From: Bdellovibrionales bacterium
GTDB lineage: Bacteria; Bdellovibrionota; Bdellovibrionia; Bdellovibrionales; UBA1609
Direction of reading: 5' to 3'
NCBI GenBank assembly: GCA_020435085.1
Contig: JAGRAB010000148.1
Location: 1 to 9,676 of the forward strand
DNA: 9,676 nucleotides
The notes under the pieces were generated by a model. The model had not been told where the DNA came from. It made no database searches and was given only the letters and a program-made list of their open reading frames with translations. A program made the translations under genes and the position numbers. This document shows positions 6,506 through 9,676 of the stretch, piece after piece. Position 1 is the first letter of the stretch; the number at the start of each line of letters is the position of its first letter.

Positions 6506-7294
6506 TTAAAAACTATATCCCAATTGAAATTTTATGATGGCAAAAGTGGGAATTTTTTCGATGGTATCAAGAACATCTCGCACATCATTTTTATCGGTTT
6601 CAGATCCATTGACATTTAAAAAAGGAGCGTCTGATTCTAATACAATAAGAGGGATATTAATTGTGAGCCAATCAAAACTCAGCAATAAGCGACCTAAATG
6701 CCATCGGTTTCCAAACCCCCAAGAAACACCAAGTGTTTCTACAGTTAAGAGATCATAACCTGGAACAACACCCCCCGTGACATTTGAAAGGAGTTTGTCA
6801 CCAATACTTAAGCGAAATGAGTTATAATAAAGCCCATACAAAAAATTAAAACTGTTGCGTTGAGAAAATGATCGATAAAAGAAAGAGATCCGTTGATCTG
6901 TGAATTCACCAAGTTCTTTTACTCCAAAAGGAGCATAACTACTTTTTAGGTATTCGAGTTCCCAGGTAGAAAACGCGGAAGAGTTATAAGCATAGGAGAT
7001 GCCCCACTTAAATGGAAGCCATGTGTCTATCAGTGAGAGGTTTCCAAATAAATTATGAGAATAGTGGCTGCGGAGAGACCGTGTATCTTCGACCTCTTGT
7101 TGAACGTGTTCAACCACGTCCTTTCCTTTATCGAGAGTTTCTTGACCTGATTTTTTTACCGCCTCTAAGAGCTCAGAATCCTCCTTGGTACGTTCTTTTT
7201 TAAGAGTGGTGCTTTCAGTTTGAGGGGATGTCGTGTTTTGGGCCTTAACAGGTAAGAATAAAAATAAAGTAAAAATGAGCAGAATATATCGCAC
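6506..7294 (-). CDS. probable outer-membrane beta-barrel protein, unknown role
   Basis: From GTG 7294 the protein is 262 residues. Seen: a signal peptide (VRYILL...FLPVKA, cleavage likely after residue 18 before Q19); a Thr/Ser-rich and then strongly charged stretch (about 20-75, TKEDSELLEAVKKSGQ onward) that could form a short helix or coiled coil; then alternating aromatic/hydrophobic segments such as WGISYAYNSS, FNFLYGLYYNSF and LGVSWGFGNRW, typical of barrel strands. It ends in FQLGYSF: a C-terminal phenylalanine with alternating hydrophobics is the usual Bam-recognition signal of outer-membrane proteins. The start is not certain: ATG 7375 would give 289 residues and a 27-residue charged extension before the signal peptide, and the frame is open to 7525, which would overlap ogt. 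The GTG is preferred because it begins the signal peptide and leaves room for the ogt promoter. Family and cargo are not recognised. Confidence 0.72.
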   Translation of the reverse strand: MRYILLIFTLFLFLPVKAQNTTSPQTESTTLKKERTKEDSELLEAVKKSGQETLDKGKDVVEHVQQEVEDTRSLRSHYSHNLFGNLSLIDTWLPFKWGISYAYNSSAFSTWELEYLKSSYAPFGVKELGEFTDQRISFFYRSFSQRNSFNFLYGLYYNSFRLSIGDKLLSNVTGGVVPGYDLLTVETLGVSWGFGNRWHLGRLLLSFDWLTINIPLIVLESDAPFLNVNGSETDKNDVRDVLDTIEKIPTFAIIKFQLGYSF

Positions 7295-7364
7295 GATGTC
7301 TTTTCTCTTGAATGTGAGTTCTTTGCTTTCAGTGTTCTCAGTATTTTTGTAAAAAGCAAGAAAT

Positions 7365-7393
7365 TTGACTTCCATAAAAATCCAATACATGAT
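7365..7393 (+). promoter_or_regulatory. candidate sigma70-type promoter of ogt
   Basis: TTGACT (7365-7370, five of six) and CATGAT (7388-7393, four of six) are 17 bp apart, placing the start of transcription near 7400, about 20 nt before the ogt GTG. It lies inside the longer possible reading of the divergent barrel gene, supporting the shorter start for that gene. Confidence 0.5.
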
Positions 7394-7419
7394 GTGAACG
7401 CATTCATAGAGGAGACATT

Positions 7420-7896
7420 GTGGCTTTAGCTCAAATAAAAATGTCATCAAAAATAGGATCTTTATATCTTGTAGCCTCAGAAAAAGGTTTAAAAGGCATT
7501 TATTGGGAAAAACAAAATATTGCAAATCCTCTTAAGAGTAATGATAAGTCTGCTTTAAAAGTGGCAAAACAAGCTCAAGAAGAAATTTTAGAATATTTCT
7601 CAGGGAAAAGGCAAAAGTTTGAAGTTCCATTAGACCTTGAAGGTACAGAGTTTCAAAAGAAAGTCTGGAGGGAGTTGGTGAAAATTCCTTATGGAGAAAC
7701 AAGGTCTTATAAAGATATTGCCACTCGGCTCAAAGACTCTCAAGCCAGTCGAGCTGTGGGAAATGCTAATGGCAAAAATCCTGTATGTATTATTGTCCCA
7801 TGTCATCGGGTGATTGCTGCCGATGGGTCTTTGGGAGGGTATTCTGGTGGACTTGATAAGAAAAAAACCCTCCTCAAAGTTGAGGGTGTGCTTTAA
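7420..7896 (+). CDS. ogt: O6-alkylguanine-DNA alkyltransferase
   Basis: Suicide DNA-repair protein that moves the alkyl group from O6-alkylguanine (and O4-alkylthymine) to its own cysteine, restoring the base. The 158 residues match single-domain Ogt/MGMT enzymes. Seen: a short N-terminal ribonuclease-like part (1-70); EFQKKVWRELVKIPYGETRSY (77-97) with the helix-turn-helix lead-in and the conserved Tyr; RAVGNANGKNP (111-121), the recognition helix with the Arg finger R111; IIVPCHRVI (124-132) with acceptor cysteine C128; and GSLGGYSGGL (136-145), the active-site loop. All catalytic positions are intact. GTG 7420 is chosen because AGAGGAG stands just upstream at ideal spacing; an internal ATG at 7441 lacks such a site. 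The gene is divergent from the barrel gene and monocistronic. It has no Ada-type regulator domain, and none is encoded nearby, so alkylation-inducible control is not evident. Confidence 0.95.
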   Translation: MALAQIKMSSKIGSLYLVASEKGLKGIYWEKQNIANPLKSNDKSALKVAKQAQEEILEYFSGKRQKFEVPLDLEGTEFQKKVWRELVKIPYGETRSYKDIATRLKDSQASRAVGNANGKNPVCIIVPCHRVIAADGSLGGYSGGLDKKKTLLKVEGVL

Positions 7897-7986
7897 AGAA
7901 GTAATTCCCCCACATTTACAAATTTTGAGTTCTTCCGTCTCGATAAGCCTTATCATTTTAAAAAGTTTTATACTCGTCGTGCACTT

Positions 7987-8015
7987 TTGACTACCAAAAA
8001 TAAATAATATTTATT
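7987..8015 (+). promoter_or_regulatory. weak candidate promoter before the membrane-protein gene
   Basis: TTGACT (7987-7992) is followed after 17 bp by TTTATT (8010-8015), a poor -10. Very AT-rich sequence makes the exact -10 ambiguous. If used, it gives a leader of about 100 nt that contains the competing hairpins at 8062-8093. Confidence 0.3.
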
Positions 8016-8061
8016 AATACGATTGAGTGGGAAATAAAATATTCTTAATAAAATAGATAGG

Positions 8062-8093
8062 CACCCTCTAGAAGGGTACTTTTTAGAGGGGTG
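8062..8093 (+). promoter_or_regulatory. overlapping alternative hairpins, terminator or attenuator
   Basis: ACCCT (8063-8067) can pair with AGGGT (8073-8077), followed by ACTTTTT, like a weak terminator. Alternatively CACCCTCTA (8062-8070) can pair with TAGAGGGGTG (8084-8093) with one bulged G, which would prevent the first hairpin. It lies between ogt and the membrane-protein gene. It may simply terminate ogt, or regulate the downstream gene. It does not match a riboswitch class I know. Confidence 0.4.
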
Positions 8094-8129
8094 TTCCTAT
8101 AAATGAGGCATTTTTCCAGTTAAATAGTT

Positions 8130-9290
8130 ATGAAAAATTTATCGGATTGCGTTAGCTTTAAAGATCAATTTATTCAATTTGTGGCAAGTTTGCTTCCTGT
8201 TATTGTCATCTTGCAGCCAAGCTTTAAGGAATTTTTAATACTCTATGTACTAGAAGTTATCATGGTATCGATTGCTAAACGTTATGATGGTTACATATAC
8301 ACTCGCATTGATCCGGTCAGTAAAAATTATTTTTTTGGATTAGATAACGAAATCATTTCAAAATTTTCCGACGATGAAAAGCGTTCATTTATACATTCCA
8401 TCATGAGATTTCCTGCTCGTCGTGCTCAACAAGTTTTTATCACTTCATTTTTGAAATCAATACCTTCAATTTTAGTTGTTGTCTTTTATTGGAGTTATGA
8501 AGACTCTCGATGGGTTCAATTGTGGGGTATCGTTGGAATTTTATTTTTAAATGCATTTTATTTTTATGGAATGGTTTTTTTAAGTGCCCATACTTTTTTA
8601 TCAAATAAAATTAAAAAAATTCATGAACTTTATGATTGGGGGAAAGTCTTTCGTAATTTTTCAGTAAAAGATTTTAATGATGGTTTTCAACTACAAATAG
8701 TTTTTACTTTTATTGCAGTCATCGGTTGGACTCTTATATTGCAATCCCAGGTTATTTATCAGAACCAATCTGAAGAGAAAATAGTATTAATCTCAAAAGT
8801 ATTGATGGTGGCAGTATTTACCTTTTTTCTTTTGGGAAATATGTTTTATCTACTTAAGAGGTTTTTTGTTTCAGGGTTGCATGACATTTTTGATCGATTA
8901 GATCAGATAGATTTCAAAGGAAATTATTCTATTATGCCTTTGCACACTGAAAAAATATTAGCAAGGTTTGAAATTTCTTTTAATCTCCTTGTTTATCGAT
9001 TGCGAATCAGTGAGTTGGATTATTGGCTTGTCGGCATCAATGGACAAAAAAAGAGCATCCCAGAAACTGATGCCGGACACACTCGACTTCGAATTGATTG
9101 TGAGGAGGGACATCTGCAAATTTCTTACTATATCGGCTTCTGGTCGCGATTGTTCGAAATAAGAAAAGAGATAGTTTATGACCCGATCGCAGACGAATAC
9201 ATTCCTAATGGACTTGTGCTACTCGCGTATAAAGACACAGATCCCCTAGGGTACTCCAGCTCTTTTCTTGAATTTGCACCAGTCAAATAA
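8130..9290 (+). CDS. six-helix membrane protein with HAMP-like segment, unknown function
   Basis: A 386-residue protein, family not recognised. Predicted membrane helices by hydrophobicity: about 14-29, 33-49, 108-122, 131-152, 186-206 and 218-243. The helices come in three hairpins; the 50-107 loop is long and charged (KRYDGYIYTRIDP, then DDEKRSF). After helix 6 a LKRFF boundary leads into LHDIFDRLDQIDFKGNYSI and a second amphipathic helix to about residue 298, an arrangement like a HAMP linker in six-helix cyclases and sensor proteins. No cyclase, kinase, GGDEF or methyl-accepting domain follows. Instead there is a soluble 85-residue tail rich in beta-type sequence (WLVGINGQKK, LRIDCEEGHLQISYYIGFW, GLVLLAYKDTDP). 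ATG 8130 has no clear Shine-Dalgarno; the frame opens there naturally. The gene is alone. It could be a signalling protein that lost or never had an enzymatic output, or an unrelated membrane family; the HAMP comparison is inference. Confidence 0.75.
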   Translation: MKNLSDCVSFKDQFIQFVASLLPVIVILQPSFKEFLILYVLEVIMVSIAKRYDGYIYTRIDPVSKNYFFGLDNEIISKFSDDEKRSFIHSIMRFPARRAQQVFITSFLKSIPSILVVVFYWSYEDSRWVQLWGIVGILFLNAFYFYGMVFLSAHTFLSNKIKKIHELYDWGKVFRNFSVKDFNDGFQLQIVFTFIAVIGWTLILQSQVIYQNQSEEKIVLISKVLMVAVFTFFLLGNMFYLLKRFFVSGLHDIFDRLDQIDFKGNYSIMPLHTEKILARFEISFNLLVYRLRISELDYWLVGINGQKKSIPETDAGHTRLRIDCEEGHLQISYYIGFWSRLFEIRKEIVYDPIADEYIPNGLVLLAYKDTDPLGYSSSFLEFAPVK

Positions 9291-9442
9291 GTGGCCTTTA
9301 AAAGAAGCTCAAAATCATATAAGTCACTACTTTAGTTTTTCTTTTATGAAACAATATGTTTTGTGATGGCACACATATCTCTGTATGTAATTGCCATTAT
9401 TCTTGAAACTCCAAGGGTCAAAAGTTGGCCTTTTTCAGTTAT
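9291..9442. other. non-coding stretch after the membrane-protein gene
   Basis: The DNA from 9291 to the end of the window has no credible protein gene. This first part is AT-rich and featureless apart from the terminator-like hairpin at 9416-9436. Short frames starting at 9363 and 9391 run through the structured tRNA-tail repeat and its terminator, have no ribosome binding site, and are taken as chance. Confidence 0.6.
9416..9436 (+). terminator. terminator-like hairpin facing right
   Basis: GGTCAA (9416-9421) pairs with TTGGCC (9426-9431), including one G-U pair, around a 4-nt loop, followed directly by TTTTT. It lies 125 nt after the stop of the membrane-protein gene and would stop that transcript before it enters the tRNA-derived region in antisense. 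Confidence 0.6.
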
Positions 9443-9462
9443 TGGTGGAGCTAAGCGGGATG
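9443..9462 (-). repeat. detached copy of the tRNA-Ala 3' end (with CCA)
   Basis: These 20 bp are identical to 9652-9671 and in the same orientation, 209 bp away. On the minus strand they read ATCCCGCTTAGCTCCACCAA: the 3' side of the T-arm, the acceptor 3' strand, discriminator A and CCA. Sequence beyond the match (GGAGGAC instead of GTTCG on the minus strand) is not tRNA, so this is a tail fragment and not a second gene. Confidence 0.85.
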
Positions 9463-9509
9463 TCCTCCATTCGCTCGCATGGTGCTCGCTCATTGCAGAC
9501 CGCCGGTTC

Positions 9510-9579
9510 AATGACTTTGTCAGACATCCTGTCTGCCAAACCTTGTCGAATGCTTACGCATTCGATCAAGGCCGTCATT
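9510..9579 (-). other. structured three-way-junction element between the tRNA-tail repeats
   Basis: An outer stem AATGAC (9510-9515) / GTCATT (9574-9579) encloses two hairpins: CAGACA (9521-9526) / TGTCTG (9530-9535) with a 3-nt loop, and CCTTGTCGAATGC (9541-9553) / GCATTCGATCAAGG (9558-9571), 13 pairs with one bulged T and a TTAC loop. The stretch is visibly more GC-rich than its surroundings. This much nested pairing is unlikely by chance. It may be a structured RNA processed from the tRNA-Ala precursor or a repeat element; no known RNA family was recognised. Strand is given as that of the tRNA, though the pairing works on either. Confidence 0.6.
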
Positions 9580-9608
9580 TCACTTCGATCCCTACAGCCT
9601 AGCCAAAA

Positions 9609-9651
9609 CAAAAAAGTCGACTGAACACTACTTGTCCACTCGACTTTTTTG
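9609..9651. terminator. intrinsic terminator of tRNA-Ala (bidirectional)
   Basis: AAAAAAGTCGA (9610-9620) and TCGACTTTTTT (9640-9650) are perfectly complementary over 11 bp with a 19-nt loop. On the minus strand it starts 2 nt after the CCA of the tRNA and ends in a T-tract, as expected for a tRNA terminator; the symmetrical tracts let it work from the other side too. Confidence 0.8.
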
Positions 9652-9652
9652 T

Positions 9653-9676
9653 TGGTGGAGCTAAGCGGGATCGAAC
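9653..9676 (-). tRNA. tRNA-Ala, 3' end only (runs off the window)
   Basis: On the minus strand the last 24 bases read GTTCGATCCCGCTTAGCTCCACCA. This is the T-loop (TTCGATC), the 3' side of the T-stem, the acceptor strand TAGCTCC, discriminator A73 and an encoded CCA. The T at position 70 is consistent with the G3-U70 pair that defines tRNA-Ala, and the string matches the common bacterial tRNA-Ala end. The anticodon is outside the window, so the isoacceptor is unknown. Its 3' end is duplicated at 9443-9462. Confidence 0.85.

Noticed and set aside
7165..7407. Minus-strand 80-codon frame and plus-strand frame 7012-7203 over the barrel-protein gene
   Set aside because: They are alternative frames of the barrel gene; the chosen frame alone gives a signal peptide, barrel-like strands and a C-terminal Phe.
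7869..7886. CCCTC / GAGGG hairpin at the end of ogt as a terminator
   Set aside because: It is short, lies inside the coding region and is not followed by a T-tract.
8062..8110. preQ1-type riboswitch suggested by the CCCTCTA / AGAGGGG pairing
   Set aside because: The order of arms, the loop sequence and the A-rich tail of preQ1-I aptamers do not fit, and the downstream gene is not a queuosine gene.
9363..9624. Two overlapping plus-strand frames of 77-79 codons near the right end
   Set aside because: They run through the tRNA-tail repeat, the folded element and the tRNA terminator, in antisense to the tRNA, with no ribosome binding site and no signal or domain.
9291..9676. A prophage or genomic island boundary at the tRNA
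   Set aside because: The direct repeat resembles an att pair, but only 189 bp lie between the copies and no integrase or mobile gene is visible. The genes to the left are ordinary, so an island within this window is not supported.

Overview
The window is an AT-rich bacterial segment carrying mostly housekeeping genes. The organism is Gram-negative: there is a Kdo transferase for lipid A/LPS assembly, a protein with a signal peptide and a C-terminal phenylalanine typical of outer-membrane barrels, and several proteins with Sec signals. Low GC, TTG/TAT-type promoters and large lineage-specific exported proteins would suit the Bdellovibrionota/Bacteriovorax group, but that placement is inference; no marker gene here fixes the taxonomy.

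Layout, left to right. Positions 1-2386 hold the 3' part of a very large, cysteine-rich protein of unknown function, closed by a strong intrinsic terminator. Convergent to it on the minus strand is waaA (Kdo transferase, 2454-3725). A 64-nt divergent spacer separates waaA from a plus-strand two-gene operon: a TatD-family metal-dependent hydrolase (3790-4572) overlapping tcdA/csdL by 8 bp (4565-5353), whose product makes the cyclic form of the tRNA modification t6A. A good sigma70-type promoter sits so close to the tatD ATG that the message is probably leaderless. A small stand-alone macro-domain (ADP-ribose) protein follows on the minus strand (5380-5865). Next are a 92-residue secreted protein (6150-6428) and, convergent across a shared bidirectional terminator, a probable outer-membrane barrel protein (6506-7294). 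Divergent from that is ogt, an O6-alkylguanine-DNA alkyltransferase (7420-7896). A 233-nt leader region with competing hairpins precedes a six-helix membrane protein with a HAMP-like segment and no recognised output domain (8130-9290).

The right end (9291-9676) has no believable protein gene. It holds the 3' end of a tRNA-Ala gene on the minus strand (running off the window), its terminator, and 209 bp further on a second 20-bp copy of the tRNA 3' end including CCA. The DNA between the two copies is visibly more GC-rich than its surroundings and can fold into a three-way junction. This tRNA-tail repeat is the least ordinary thing in the window.

Functionally the genes are a mix of envelope biogenesis (waaA, barrel protein, secreted proteins), nucleic-acid maintenance (ogt, tatD), tRNA modification (tcdA) and ADP-ribose metabolism (macro domain). 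Apart from tatD-tcdA they look like independent short transcription units rather than one pathway. No mobile-element genes, integrase, CRISPR array or recognisable defence locus is present.
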